From assembly GCA_958510825.1 (NCBI GenBank), contig OY294046.1:11820847-11884846 (forward strand): 64,000 bases of DNA, in the 5' to 3' direction. Under the pieces are notes generated by a model, which worked only from the letters and a program-made list of their open reading frames with translations, had not been told where the DNA came from and made no database searches. Below, one piece after another: positions 19,308 to 30,869 of this stretch; position 1 is the stretch's first letter; each line of letters opens with the position of its first letter. The stretch is from Brachypterus glaber. Lineage: Eukaryota; Arthropoda; Insecta; Coleoptera; Kateretidae. Position numbers and translations under genes: made by a program.

Positions 19308-19435
19308 TAGTATATTGTTTTACTAAGAGGAAAAGTTAAGCTTTTTTTTACTAGTCTGTAGAACGACGCGAAGCGGAGTCCGGAAACTACAGACGATAAA
19401 AAAAAACACTTTTCCTCTGAGTGAAACATACTATT
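19308..19435. repeat. Inverted repeat just after the fps exon 1 donor
   Basis: ATAGTATATTGTTTTACTAA and GAGGAAAAG at the left return as CTTTTCCTCTGAGTGAAACA then TACTAT at the right. The loop has AGTCTGTAGAACGACGCGAA and GAAACTACAGAC, forming a second inner stem. A similar architecture (ATAGTATATT outer ends, GC-rich core) is at 36330-36468. Confidence 0.65.
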
Positions 19436-20365
19436 ATTTCTTCAAGCATCCTATATATTTTTTTTAAATATTAATTTTTGAATTTAATTTATTCAGTAAT
19501 AAAGTATGTTTTTTTTTATTGAAATAGGCCAATAAAACCCTTTCGAAATAAACTTAAACCTTCCTTAGCTCATTTTAATTTTTTTCGTAGGTTAAATCGT
19601 ACACTTTTCGCGATTTCGATGGTAACTTGTCTAATGTAGCATTTGCAATTTCGGAGAGATTTGTAGGTGTATAAACCATATATTCTTCTTCAATCATTTT
19701 TAATCAATTTCACACAAGGTTTTTGCACAGAATCTCGAGTCAACCACCTGTTTACATAATAAACAAACAAGTTTGAAGTATGGCTGTCATCAAAGTCAAA
19801 GTGCTGCCGCCAGTGGTGGTTTTGCTAACTAACTTTTTTTTTACGGCGTACAACAATGAACTCATTTTTTTACTGTAAAAAAATAGATCACTTCTAACTA
19901 GTGTGTTTAGTTATAAAATATGAACATTTTAGTACGCTTAAAGAAAAATACTTTTTTCTAAGAACTAATAGAAAAGTTAACATTTTTACAAAAACAAACA
20001 AATGAAGTTTTCAGACTTCAAAATAACCTATTTCTTAGTATTTTACTTTTCTGCTCGTTACCATGACAGCAAGCAGAAAAGTGATTTTTTTCGCGGGCAC
20101 AGTGTAGGCAACAGGCATGTCAATCGTAAAACAGCTTTCAGTTATATGCGACAAGATGTTGCTCCTCCATATTTTTAATATGAAATTATTATTTATTTTG
20201 AAAATCTCAATTTCGTGTGCTATATATTTGTTGTTACGAAGAAATTATGGAGAGTTACTGTGATTAGGATTTTACTTTTACACCAACAGATTTGCAGAAA
20301 ATTTTACTTAAGTGCTGCGACCCTGTAAGGTAGCTTACTGTCTGAAATTTATTTATTTATTTTAG

Positions 20366-20481
20366 ATCGTAGAAAAAATGTTGATTATATTACGAGCGCA
20401 AAATGTGATTTCTGCTGCCTGATTGCTAGAAATCAGTAATTTTGCGCTCTTAATACAAAAATAACTATTTTTCTACGATCC
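20366..20481. repeat. Short inverted repeat with GATCGTAGAAAAA ends
   Basis: GATCGTAGAAAAA and TTACGAGCGCAAAA on the left pair with TTTTGCGCTCTTAA and TTTTTCTACGATC on the right. About 115 bp; a small stand-alone MITE-like hairpin in fps intron 1. Confidence 0.7.
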
Positions 20482-20984
20482 ATTTCTGTTTCTATTTGCG
20501 CTCATTCTTAAGGTAAAAAAAAACTCCACTATGGAACGAAGCGGGCCATATTTTTCTTGAAAACGGTAGTCGGGATTTTGATAAAACTTGGAATGCAGCC
20601 ATTTTCAGGTACTAAAAGCCTTTTAGTTAGTTTTCTTAAAAAAAAAATGTTTTTTTTTAATATGATTAATTACCATTTAGTGTAAAAGATAGATATTAAG
20701 CTAAGTATTTACCAAAATTTAGAAAAATTCTGGAAAATGTCTATAACTTGTAAAATTATAATTTTAGCTAATAAATTTGGCTTTTTCGAATAAAATTAAA
20801 ACATTTAGCTAACTATTAAGTTGAAAAAAATCGTGGAAAAAAAATTTCAAGAATAAAAAAAATTAAGGACGAAAGAATTTAAAAAAATACAATTTCTCTT
20901 TATTTATTTATTTTTTTTTTTCGAAAAACGAAAACATTTTAAAAGATAGTTTTTAATTTTTTTTTTTAAGTTTAAGGAACCTGA

Positions 20985-21060
20985 TTACGTAACGCAAATT
21001 TTGATCATTTTGGACCCCCCTGTAACGCTATTTTCCTATACAATTAACATGGGCAACAAA
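20985..21060 (+). repeat. TACGTAACGC repeat fragment
   Basis: GATTACGTAACGCAAATTTT, GATCATTTTGGACCCCC and TGTAACGCTATTTTCCTATA in the same order as at 7577-7663. A truncated copy of the same family. Confidence 0.7.
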
Positions 21061-22039
21061 AGTTGTATTTTAAGACAACAAAAAAATACAAAAAATTTTC
21101 GTAGGCATAATTTAGACATCTAATATAGGCGCTAATTTGTCTGGCTAGGTTTGGACCTTAGTAATACATGAAAATTTTGCCTGCGCGCAGCTGCACCCAA
21201 TGTATAATATAATTAAATATAAGAAAAAAAGTCCAAACGAATTTAAACCCTTATTTTTATTTTTTTGTTTTTTACTAGATGTCCGGCCTATCGCCCGACT
21301 TGTAGTACCCTCGGTGTAAAGCATATTTTATAAATATTATCTACGCCACTGTTCCAAATGTGCCACCAATTAAAATTAATAAATATTAAGCGAAATATCT
21401 TTAGTGAAATTTTTAAACGCGCTTCTCGAAAGAGCACATAACTAACTGATTATATTATAGGATCACTCCATCCAGCGGCAGCCCCCATCAAATTTTATTT
21501 AAATTTAAATTAAATGAGGCCTAACACTGAAATTACCAAAGGGCAAAATAAAAGCATATTTTTTCTATTTTTTTTTTTTTGAATGCAATAAAGGTATTAT
21601 TATATTTTGACTTTCGACATATAAAAGTACAATATCTCAAGAAGTTGTAAGAAAAATCATCAAAAAATATTAAAAATTAAGCCGTTGACAGCGTTTTTCT
21701 CAAAACTATGATTTTTAAGTCGGTAGGCACGATTTCTCAAAAAATACTGAACCAATCTTGCTGAAATTTTGCACACACCTTCTAAATAATATTAACTCGT
21801 GACTGAACGAAGGATGTTTTATTTATTCAATTATAACCCATTTTACAAGCCAGTACGGGACCGAAAAATGGCCAACTTTTTTTGCTGTGACCCTAAAAGG
21901 TCAAACAAGAAAAAGGTCAAACAAGAAAAACACGCCGTTCCCTTTCCCATGACAACATCATAAAGCTAATATTCTTATTATACTATTCACATTATACGGC
22001 ATTATACGGTAGTTTAAAATTTCCCAAAATCGCCAAAAA

Positions 22040-22250
22040 ACGTCCTAGACAAAAAATTCTTGGATACAAATGTGTTTCATGAAAAAATGGGAAACTCGGA
22101 AAATGTCTGTCCGTCGACTCCAAATTTTCAGGAAAAATCAAGTTCTATGAGGGGAAGATTCCTATTGATTTTCAAAGTAATCTCCCCCCAAAACCAAAAA
22201 AGTTATGGGTTAAACTTTTTAAAAACTAACGTGTATTGTACAATATAACG
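22040..22250 (+). repeat. GTCTGTCCGTC / CAGGAAAAATCAAG repeat copy
   Basis: ATTCTTGGATACAAATGTG, GTCTGTCCGTC, TTTTCAGGAAAAATCAAG and AAGATTCCTATTGATTTT recur in the same order around 54415-54650. The long open frame here (MDTNVFHEKMG...) is therefore a repeat product, not a gene. Confidence 0.65.
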
Positions 22251-22313
22251 TTACTTATAAACTATCATAATTATTATTATTATTATTTATTTTAATAAAG
22301 TTATACATTGTCA

Positions 22314-22357
22314 TGGAGAGCTCCAAATAAGCTTGTGCTTATGCTAGGGGCTCTCCA
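22314..22357 (-). repeat. GGAGAGCCCC hairpin module, copy 2
   Basis: TGGAGAGCTCCAAATAAGCT, loop, TAGGGGCTCTCCA. On the minus strand the hairpin is followed by ATGACAATGTATAAC and an AATAAATAATAATAAT tail, the same layout as 32569-32650. Confidence 0.8.
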
Positions 22358-22953
22358 TTAATTTTTACAAAAAATAATTTAACAAGGACTTTTTAGTAGT
22401 GGATCACAACAAATTCTTTATCAGGATTTCTGATCATATCTTCAAATATCTCTTCAAATCAATTCATGCTCGTTTTCAAAAAACACTTTACCATAATTAC
22501 CATTTAGTTTAATTTTGTAAAAATTAAATATTTTAACTTATATGACGTGACATTGACATAGTTAATTGAAGTTTTTTATATGTTATTAATAATAATAACT
22601 TATTATTCATCATGTAATTAGTACAAGGAACGGAATTTTTTTTTTGAGTCATTTTGAAATTTACAGGGCGGTATGTTGTTTACGTTGTATGAGAAAAGCA
22701 AAGTCGTGTTTCATTTGTTCAGGAGTTGTTCAAGTTAAAGAATTCAAGGCTTCAACGAGGTTCCCCAAAACCGCCGCTGAGTGGAGTGACCCTAGTTATA
22801 TTAGTGTTAATTGATATCAATTGGATGTTCATTTTTCAAATGACGAATCATTTTCAATATCCAATAACATTTTTTATAATAATTTAAATAAAAAGTTAGG
22901 AGTCATTTCCAATTTGCCATCATCCAAATCTTAAAAAGAAACAATGCTTTCTT

Positions 22954-23118
22954 AGGGGCCGTCCATAAAACTGCCGTGCTAAGCTGAAAAGGTCTATCTA
23001 TATAGGTTTAACATACACAGATAGGACCTTTCAGCTTAGCTGGAAATCGGACAAAATCGGACAAAAAGGGGGGGTCTGAAATTCCGGAATTTTCGCGGAC
23101 GTCTTTTATGGACGGCCC
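22954..23118. mobile_element. GGGGCCGTCCATAAA MITE with TTA target duplication
   Basis: The ends GGGGCCGTCCATAAAA and TTTTATGGACGGCCCC are inverted and TTA lies directly outside each, as expected for PIF/Harbinger-like insertions (3 bp TWA duplications). An inner stem CTAAGCTGAAAAGGTC / GACCTTTCAGCTTAG lies near 22980-23040. About 165 bp, no frame. Confidence 0.75.
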
Positions 23119-23206
23119 CTTACATAAAATTTATTTAATAAAAAAAAATCAGAATTAAATATTATTTAAAATAACATTTTTAAAATATACATGGATAGGT
23201 ACCTAC

Positions 23207-23300
23207 AGTGCGGTCAAAAAGTCACCCCTACCTCTTACCTTTTGAACAAGTTGAGACTTCGACTTCAAATTTGGAAGACGTAATTAAGAGTGTATACAGG
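23207..23300 (+). repeat. Solo end of a CAGTGCGGTC element
   Basis: CAGTGCGGTCAAAAAGTCAC then CCCTACCTCTTA matches the left end of the complete element 52942-53528. The right end is absent here. Confidence 0.6.
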
Positions 23301-23636
23301 GTATATATATATTTTTTTTTTCACAAAAAACCCATGAAACCAGATGACGTCTCCGACGTACTATCGACGTCAGTTTAAGGTCATACGTACTACGCATATC
23401 AGACGTCGACAAAACGTCAATTTTTGGTCAAATCTTGACGTCATTAAAATTGTACGTCGCTGGGACGTCAATTTAATGCTGAGGCTATAGGTTTCGCCAC
23501 ATTACATTACATATTGTTTTCTACTACTAAATAAGGTTTTAAATGTTTTGTTTCCACCAATCCCAGAAACTTTTACAATTACCTATAAAAGTGGGTAAAT
23601 CGCCCAATTGGTTTCTATGGAAACATAGCAGTAGCT

Positions 23637-24284
23637 AAAGGTCACAGTTCACCTGGGCAATTTTAAATAAAAATTTCGTGGACCCCTACATTTTTTGGAC
23701 TAAAACATAACTGATGACATAAGAAATCAATTTCCATTTGAAAGAAAATCGTAAAAGATACACTTTTTTAGATAGATAAAAAAACGTTTTTTTGAGTAAT
23801 AAGGTGTGTCAAAACATCGCGATTTTCAAAATCAAAAACGCTCTCTGGCTTAAAAGTTTTTTTAGTTTTCTTACAATTAGTATTGTTTCTAAATATTACC
23901 AAATAAACCCTCCAAAATTTCCTTAATTTTATATACAATCACTTTTTAACCGAAAAACAGGTACCGATATTTTTCAAAGTGAGTGCTTTGAGCTACCTCT
24001 AAACATTAATCGATTTGGCTCATTTTTGAGTGGCCACAGTTTTTTACTAAGGAGCAATTTTTGAGCCAGAGAGCGTTTTCGATTTCGCAAATCGGATTTT
24101 TTTGACACACCCTATTACTCAAAAAAGTCCAAACGTTTTTTTATCTTTCTAAAAAAGTGTATCTTTTACGATTTTCTTTTAAATGGAAATTGATTTCTTA
24201 TGTCATCAGGTATGTTTTAGTCCAAAAAATGTAGGGATCCCCGAAATTTTTATTTAAAATCGCCCAGGTGAACCGTGACCTTTA
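23637..24284. mobile_element. 0.65 kb foldback inside the GACGTC element
   Basis: AAAGGTCACAGTTCACCTGG and TTTTAAATAAAAATTT on the left are inverted at the right (CCCAGGTGAACCGTGACCTT). The arms continue with ATAAGAAATCAATTTCCATT / AATGGAAATTGATTTCTTAT and are about 280 bp long. No coding frame. Confidence 0.75.
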
Positions 24285-25612
24285 GGTGAGGTATGAGGCA
24301 TTTTAATGATGTCAAGTTGAAATTTTTCATAAATTAGTCAAAAATATTAAAATTAAGATGTAAACTGTTATATTACTGGAAGATTATGTATTTTTTAACT
24401 TTATTGTAATAATTTTGTAAATTTGTTGAGTGTTTTTCTTTGTTATAATCCTACTTTTAATATTACGCCTTAATTTAGAGCAGTTGAATAATTGAAAGTT
24501 TTACATACATGAAATGGGATACTATTTAAGATCATCATATTAAAAAGTCCAAACGATTTTTAAAAATTAGTTGATGAGGCTGACATAATTGATTCAGTTA
24601 AAAAGTTCTGGGAGCTAAACACTGGCTTAGTTAAGAACAAATTTTGCTCAGTTTTTTTCTATTGCTGTATGAGTGCACATTTTTTAACGTGAGTTCTGAT
24701 ACACCCTGTACTGATTAAAGTTTAATGATGACTTTATAAAGTCTTTTTCTGGAATTACGTACTGAAGAGTACTGTTCAGTCGCTATAGCGACTATAGTTA
24801 GCCTGCTAATTTGATGTACATCATCTGATAATCCGATTTGGATTCGTATGGATTTTTTCTACGACTGCTTTAGAATGTAAGCAAATACACACACTTTTCA
24901 AACACAGAATGAATCCATTCTAGCTCTAGATACGGTATGAATATTCCGTATCAAGACACTTAGTGTTAGAATGAGCACATGTAGTGCCATCTCTTGTTTA
25001 TAAAAGTAAAGAAAACTGTAGAAAAATTAGCAAAAATATATATATTTTACCATGAAAAATTGAATAATTTAATTCAATTTAAAGTTTTGCGTTAAATTTA
25101 CATAAAGTTTATTAGTTTTTCTTAATATTTGACCAGTTTTTTATGAATTTAGTTCAAAAAATTAAAACTGCTCCATCTATTGTTAAATATTGAAAGCTGA
25201 TATCTGTCACAACAATCTGACATAACCTTCAATGTTTGCATTAAAATTTGTAAATATGTGCTAAAATTAAATATTGTCTATTCCATACTAGTTATAGAAT
25301 ATACTATTCTATGCCTGTGGAAAATTTCTTTCACTGGACAAGAGCAGATACGTGGAGGGAGTAATGGCAAGACATTTTCTATGAAATCCTGTCATAGGAT
25401 CTCATATTATAATATTGCCCTCTCTAAAATTTATCCGCTCCGCCTCCACCCTTGTGGGTTAATTTTCTCATGGGGAAAATCCTAGTTTCCTCTTTCATAC
25501 CATACTATTAATTGGAGAGATATATGATGATAAACACGTTCCAACGTCATATTTCTGACGTTATTATAACGTCAGTAACGTTACGTCCCTGGGCTGTGAC
25601 TTATATTGCCCT

Positions 25613-25755
25613 ACAACCCTAGAAAGCAGTAAATCCATTTGTCGCATAGCAGCGTTTTCAAAATATTACATCAGAGTTGACGTCAAAACATCGCCAGGCG
25701 ACAAATGGAGTTACTGCTTTCTAGCATAGTAGGGCAGTATACACGTCACTGTAAC
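25613..25755. repeat. Short inverted repeat with GCCCTAC ends
   Basis: AGAAAGCAGTAAATCCATTT then GTCGC is mirrored by GCGACAAATGGAGTTACTGC then TTTCT, with outer GCCCTAC and GTAGGGC. It sits among the right-hand GACGTC motifs. Confidence 0.6.
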
Positions 25756-25835
25756 AACAGTAAGACGTCATAATATGACGTCAGTTAGTGCCCCTATAAT
25801 TGACGTCAAAAAGACGTCTTTTGGTTTCCTGGGCA

Positions 25836-26220
25836 ATGTACTAAAATATACTAAATATTCTGAAATATACTTAAATATTCTTAAACGTTCTTAATTATAC
25901 TTAAATATGCCTAAATATACTTAAATATACTTAAATATGCCTAAATATACTTAAATCGAGGGGTAAACAGCAGAGCAACTCAGGTGTACAAATTGGAGGA
26001 AATCTGGAGGAAATCTTTGAAGGTAACGATTAATTCTTTAGATTTCCTCCTTTTCGGAGAAAATCTTTGAAGGTTACGAGGAAATCTTTGAAGGTTACGA
26101 GGAAATCTTTGAAGATTTCCTCCTAAAGATGTACAAAATTTTGTCAACGGTTTGACTTAAATATACTTAATTGTACTTAAATATGTTTAAAACTACTTAA
26201 ATATAATTAAATATACCTAT
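25836..26220. repeat. ACTTAAATAT minisatellite split by a GGAAATCTT-rich insert
   Basis: Degenerate 10-12 bp units of ACTTAAATAT run from 25840 to 25960 and resume from 26152 to 26215. Between them a segment of about 190 bp has repeated GAGGAAATCTTTGAAGGTTA units and their complements. The array ends 40 bp before the acceptor of fps exon 2. Confidence 0.7.
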
Positions 26221-26259
26221 TTATATAAAACTGCTACAGTATGTTTTCAATCTTTTCAG

Positions 26260-26450
26260 GTAGTGTAGTGGCCACCTCGTGGAAAAGCATGATGGAGGAA
26301 CTGGACAGTACCTCAAAACTAATCAAACAAAATGCGGAGAGTATAGAGAGCAAGTTTCTAGATGCCCTAAATAATTTGTACGCCGACAAGCGAAAATGTA
26401 GAAAAGTGTATCAAGAAGAACACACAAGAATTCTGCAACAGTTTGCACAT
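26260..26450 (+). CDS. Fps/Fer tyrosine kinase, second coding exon (F-BAR continuation)
   Basis: The acceptor is ATCTTTTCAG before 26260 and the donor GTGAGT after 26450. The first two bases complete a Gly codon with exon 1, and the exon ends in phase 0 after 129 codons in total. It encodes VVATSWKSMMEELDSTSKLI, then LNNLYADKRKCRKVYQEEH and LQQFAH: the helical region in F-BAR domains of Fps/Fer with SW..M..E and the DKRK..KxYxEEH pattern. Protein length in the family is about 800 residues, so most of the gene lies to the right. Confidence 0.93.
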
Positions 26451-27164
26451 GTGAGTAGAATAATTATTTTTCGTTGCGAACGGTATCCCTAAATGAACAT
26501 CTACGGAATTGATTACACAGGTCTGCAAATAAAGATTTTTGATCGAACACATACACCTCCCAGTTGGGTTTATTTTAATAAGTTAAAAGGCGATTGGGCC
26601 AAAATAATAACATGTTTAAAAAAGCCAAATTGCGTAGGTCACGTTTAAAAAAAATGAACTCTTAATTTTCAAACAAATCGTCCGCCATTTTGTTATTTTT
26701 TCTTCTAGTTCGGGCTAGAGCCACTTCAATACGTAATAATATCCCATTTTGTTTATTTTTTTGCAGTCGATCCAAACGGCCGGAACCATGGTTTGGATGT
26801 TTTTTTTATGTTTTTTTCACATAACTTTGTAACAAAATATTGTGTACTTTGTAGTCAGATTTAATTGCAATAAAATAAAAGGTGTATTCGGATTATTGAA
26901 GATTCGGATTATCGCGAAACTACTGTAATAAAAATACCCCTGTACATATTTTTTTTAAACTTTATTATATACATTTTTAATTATAATTTAATTTAAAGTA
27001 ATTTTATTATTACTTTATTTTTAATTAATCCTAAAAAAACTGCTGCCAACTAAATAATACTTTCCCCTAGACCTAGGTTTACAAGAATTGTTTTTTTGAA
27101 ACCCAACAAATTAAAAAAAAAGTTTTTAAAAACCCAGTTTCTTTCGAGAAAAGGTTCTTTTTTC

Positions 27165-27472
27165 GTAAAACTAAAAAAAAAGAAAAAAAAATGTTCAAAA
27201 AAATTTTTTTTACTCCATTTACCCCACCGCATTTTTTACCAAAAACAATCCCAGTATAGAACTTTGGAGAATCAGCCTATGGTCCAAATTTGAAGTCTCT
27301 ATCTCAAAGCGTTCACGAGTAAAACTAAAAAAAAAGAAAAAAAAATGTTCACAAAATTTTTTTTACTCCATTTACCCCACCCCATTTTTTACCAAAAACA
27401 ATCCCAGTATAGAACTTTGGAGAATCAGCCTATGGTCCAAATTTGAAGTCTTTATCTCAAAGCGTTTTCGAG
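27165..27472 (+). repeat. 154 bp tandem duplication
   Basis: GTAAAACTAAAAAAAAAGAA starts both units (27165 and 27319). Each continues with a poly-T run, TTTACCCCACC and AACTTTGGAGAATCAGCCTA. The two differ by a handful of bases. They belong to a wider family with TCCCGGACAGGCAGACAG downstream. The local frames are low-complexity artefacts. Confidence 0.8.
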
Positions 27473-27967
27473 TTATCGGGGCCACAAATTTCCCGGACAG
27501 GCAGACAGACAGGCCAGAAGATAGATTTTTTTTACGGAAATCATCTTTTTCGGATATAAGACGTCGAGAAACGTAAAAAAAAGAAATAATTTTGTTTCAG
27601 TTTTTTTTTAACGCAAGACTTTCCTCGGGAAAAGTAATACAATTTTATGCCTATGTTTTGTATCACATATTAAATACAGATTGGATAAAAGCTACGCCGA
27701 AAAACAATAATTACACTGTTGACGGATATTTTACTTATTTCTTGTAAAGGAAGACATAAATATCCTCTTGTCTTATGCATCATCTGCGACCCGAATGTCA
27801 AAATAAAACCACAGAAAACCAATAAAATTTCCTCGCGAAACTAATTTTTATTGGGTGTGACGAAAATATTCCTTTTTGTACAAATTATACTGATTTTAGA
27901 ACTGTCTGTTCTATTAAAAACAAGAACAAAATACTATGTATGTCTTATTTAAGTAGAGGCAGATTAA

Positions 27968-28345
27968 CGTCCGTACTCTTAATTTTCCTACTCCTTAACA
28001 GCCCTACTCCATTACATTCCTACTCTACAACAGCCCTACAGCATAATTTTTCTACCCCCAAAACCCTACTCCTCAAATCGCCTCCTTGATAATTATACTC
28101 CGAATAACCCTACTCCGACAATAACCCTACTCTCCAATAATTCAACTTCAAATAACCATACTCCGTACCATGTGCATTCCATAAGCTACATAAGCTTAAA
28201 TCAAAAAAATATTTGTCATGATAGTTTAATTAATACTTATTTCTAAGTACCTAATGTTAAGAGTACGTGGAGTAGTGTTGTTACAGAGTATGGTCGTTGG
28301 GGAGTAGGTTGGGATGTTAGGGAGTAGAAAATTAAGGGTAGAATG
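27968..28345. mobile_element. CCTACTCC motif-rich inverted-repeat element
   Basis: The left half carries nine or ten CCTACTCC/CCCTACTC words between 27972 and 28150; the right half carries the complement GGAGTAG or GAGTATG words (28262-28327). GTACTCTTAATTTTCCTACT at the left mirrors AGTAGAAAATTAAGGGTAGA at the right. It abuts the next element at 28353. Confidence 0.6.
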
Positions 28346-28352
28346 TTGTTCT

Positions 28353-29462
28353 CCCTGATAGCACAAAAGCCTTCTACGAAGATTCTTAAAATAAATAGCC
28401 GGAAGGACAGCATGCTTCTTAGAAGCATATCTATTTTGCTCAGGATATTCTAAGAACGATTAAAGAAATGCAAAGGATACCGTTTTAATCATGCTGGGAG
28501 TTCCTAAGAAGCTTCTTGTAAGCCGCTGTATCAATGTTTTAAGAAGCATGTTAAGAATGTTCTTAGAAGTAGGTAAATTTACTTTTAAGAATATTCTTAG
28601 CATGCTTCTTAAAATATTCTTATTTGATGCATTTAAGTAATAATATTGAATATTGGGCATGCGCAAACAAAGTAGGTAGGCATTTCAGATTTCTACATTA
28701 ATCTAGTTTTTCTCTTTCTTTCAAATATATTTTATGATATTCGATCCTTTTTATGGATATCATAAATTTGGACATGGCGAAATTTTTTACGTCTTTGTGA
28801 TAAACCTAATAATTAAAGCATATAAAAATCTTTAGATATAGCATCCATCAGGTAAGACTCATATACGATATGCAGTTTTACTGTGAAAGCAAACTTTCTA
28901 CCAGCCATAAAAATCATGCGCCACACAAAAATCCAATGTTTAGAGAAAAAAAATTGCAAATAATTATCATTTCAAAAAATAATAATTTTAATTCTTTGTC
29001 TAAAACTATATAAAATCACTTTATGTCTAAAAATACATCCATTTCTACTACTTAAGGGTAAAACTTATGTTATTAATAGTAATTTTAAGAATATTTGTAA
29101 TTCTAACCTAACAAAATTAAAATAATATAGACGCCATATTACTATTCTAAAAACATTCCCATTAGCATATTTTAAGAATATGTATTTGGGAATATTCTTA
29201 CCAAAATACTCTAATCATGCTTAGCATGTGCACTATAGCATTATTCTCAAAATATTCCCATTAGAATATTTTAAGAATATGTTTTGGGAATATCCTTAGC
29301 AAAATACTCTAATCGTGCTAAGAATGTTTAGAGTAGAAGCACTTATGCTACTACAGCAGTGCACCTTTTAAGAACATGCTTAGCATGTTTACAGCATTAT
29401 GCTAAGAACCTTTTCAAGGGAACGATTAAAAAACCTTCTTAGGATGAAGTGTGTTATCAGGG
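28353..29462. mobile_element. CCCTGATAGCACA element filled with AAGAATATTCTT and GCATGCTTCTT
   Basis: CCCTGATAGCACA at the left is inverted as TGTGTTATCAGGG at the right. The 1.1 kb interior contains dozens of overlapping near-palindromes built from AGAAGCATGCTTCT, TTCTTAGAA and AAGAATATT, especially at 28405-28625 and 29130-29440, around an AT-rich centre. No frame longer than chance. Class unknown. Confidence 0.75.
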
Positions 29463-29836
29463 CTGCAATGTTAAATAAAAGACAAAAGCTGCAACATAAT
29501 TATTCTGACAGAATGAATCTTGAAATTCAGAATTCCGGGCTATTAATAGCCTCATAATTATAAGGAAAGACTTTAAAAATAAACTAAACTAAACTCTATT
29601 TTTTTAAGTAGTACAGGTAAAATGGGAAAACTAAAAGAAAAAAATTGTCTACTCATGAAACTTTGGTTACAACTTTGTTCTGGCAGTAGAATTAAAGATC
29701 TGAGAGGGGGGGGGGGGTTAGAACTTTTAAAACTAAATTTAAATGCAATAGGTCGAGTAAGGTGTCATTTTATATGTTTTTTTATGCTGAATCGAATGAA
29801 ACAAGTATTAGATAAATTAAAATGTAATGTAATGTA

Positions 29837-30039
29837 GGTTGGGCTAAATGTGACACACAGGGTAATTGTGACATGTCCTTTTATAATTCTTCTAAACAAG
29901 TTTAAATCCAATCGAAATTTTACGCGCAATATTTAATACTGTCAAAACCCTAATGCCCGGGTTGGATTGGATCTAAACTGGTTTAGACGAATTAACAGGA
30001 CATGTCACAATTACCCTGGGTGTCACATTTAGCCCAACC
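29837..30039. mobile_element. 203 bp TA-flanked MITE with GGTTGGGCTAAATGTGACAC ends
   Basis: Long inverted repeats of about 45 bp with one main mismatch (GGTTGGGCTAAATGTGACAC ... and GTGTCACATTTAGCCCAACC) flanked by TA on both sides (29835-29836; 30040-30041). The inner arms ACAGGACATGTCACAATTAC mirror GTAATTGTGACATGTCCT. A clean Tc1/mariner-type non-autonomous copy. Confidence 0.85.
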
Positions 30040-30235
30040 TATTGTACTTCTAAACAAAATATGACAGGTTTTGTAGAAAAAAAGTGCAAAAAATGTATTA
30101 TTAACGCTGCAAACGTATTTATTCGAGTAATAATATTTACAGAAATAATTCATAAGAAGTTATTTTGATGTTCGTAAAAAAATATGAAAGAAAATGTTAG
30201 TGGCATATCGAACAGAACAGAAAACTAGAAAAAAA

Positions 30236-30290
30236 GTCAAGTCTCAGTCTGGATTCGAACGAGAGTCCTCACGGTTTCCGTCCTAGATGA
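30236..30290 (-). repeat. tRNA-like box B fragment, probably SINE-derived
   Basis: On the minus strand GGACTCTCGTTCGAATCCAG contains a pol III box B (GTTCGAATCC) preceded by an ACGGAAACCGT mini-hairpin. No box A or cloverleaf 5' half is present; instead the sequence upstream is an array of TAGATGATTGTGGA words. This is not an intact tRNA gene. A truncated tRNA-derived SINE or a tRNA relic is more likely. Confidence 0.4.
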
Positions 30291-30412
30291 TTGTGGAAGA
30301 TTTTAGATGATTGTGGAGGATTTTAGATAATTTTAGATAAAGGAATTGTCAAGGATTGTAGAAGATTGTTGGATAGGTTTACAAGGATTGTCCAATAAAT
30401 AAACCCCTCGTA
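30290..30412. repeat. AGGATTGT/AGATGATTGT short-word array
   Basis: Six or more degenerate AGATGATTGTGG, AGGATTGT and TAGATAATTTTAGAT units end at AATAAACCCCTCGTAT. The CGAGGGGT word also borders the GGAAATCTT-rich insert near 25977, suggesting a shared terminus. Confidence 0.45.
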
Positions 30413-30456
30413 TAGAATGTATTGAGAGTCCTTTTACCCCTTTACCCTTATGTCCT

Positions 30457-30720
30457 TCACATATAGGAATAATTCACATTAATTATCATCATTATTCGGA
30501 TTTTTTTAACTTCACTGTTATTTTCTAACTCGCCATCAAGATCCTTAAAGTGTAGAAGATAGGCATTGTCTTTAGCGGCTGGAAGTTCTGAGCAGTCGAA
30601 TTCATTATTGCTGCAAGTTCCACCCTCACAGATTTGGCAGTCACTATACGGCCCAATTTTCCCAACTGCTTCTCCTTTAATAAAAAGCTTTACTCCAGGC
30701 AAAAAAGTTACTAACTAAAA
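30457..30720 (-). CDS. Unidentified Cys-containing open frame
   Basis: An 80-90 codon frame preceded by a long T-run and TTTTTAG (possible acceptor), with unusually non-biased composition: YSDCQICEGGTCSNNEFDCS, then ELPAAKDNAYLLHFKDLDGE and a TGA-ended tail. Five Cys within about 16 residues suggest a small secreted or disulphide-bonded protein, but no signal peptide is visible in this exon. A decayed partial duplicate of its first 40 bases lies at 30735-30790 (CAGTTGGAAAAATTGGGAAT). Gene, exon or pseudogene cannot be decided. Confidence 0.3.
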
Positions 30721-30869
30721 AAAAAATCATCATCATCTCTGCAAATTCCCAATTTTTCCAACTGCTGAACCTCTGAAAAAAAGTTACCCTTGGAAAAAAT
30801 AAAATTTTGATGACTAAATAAGTGAATATCCCCAAATTATACAACTGAAAAATAAATCTCCGCATAGGC

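Larger units (their letters stand above)
23331..25833. mobile_element. GACGTC-rich element interrupted by nested insertions
   Basis: CCCATGAAACCAGATGACGT at the left and GACGTCTTTTGGTTTCCTGG then G at the right are imperfect inverted ends. The left end zone (23340-23480) and the right end zone (25535-25810) are each filled with GACGTC/TGACGTCA-like words, at least fifteen in all, while the middle has none and holds the foldback 23637-24284 and other sequence. Inferred: one element split by insertions, within fps intron 1. Confidence 0.6.
19271..26259. other. fps intron 1, 7.0 kb
   Basis: From donor GTGAGT at 19271 to acceptor TTTTCAG at 26253-26259. It contains a hairpin 38 nt after the donor, several MITE-like elements, the GACGTC-rich element 23331-25833 and an ACTTAAATAT minisatellite close to the acceptor. 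No nested gene can be supported. Confidence 0.8.
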
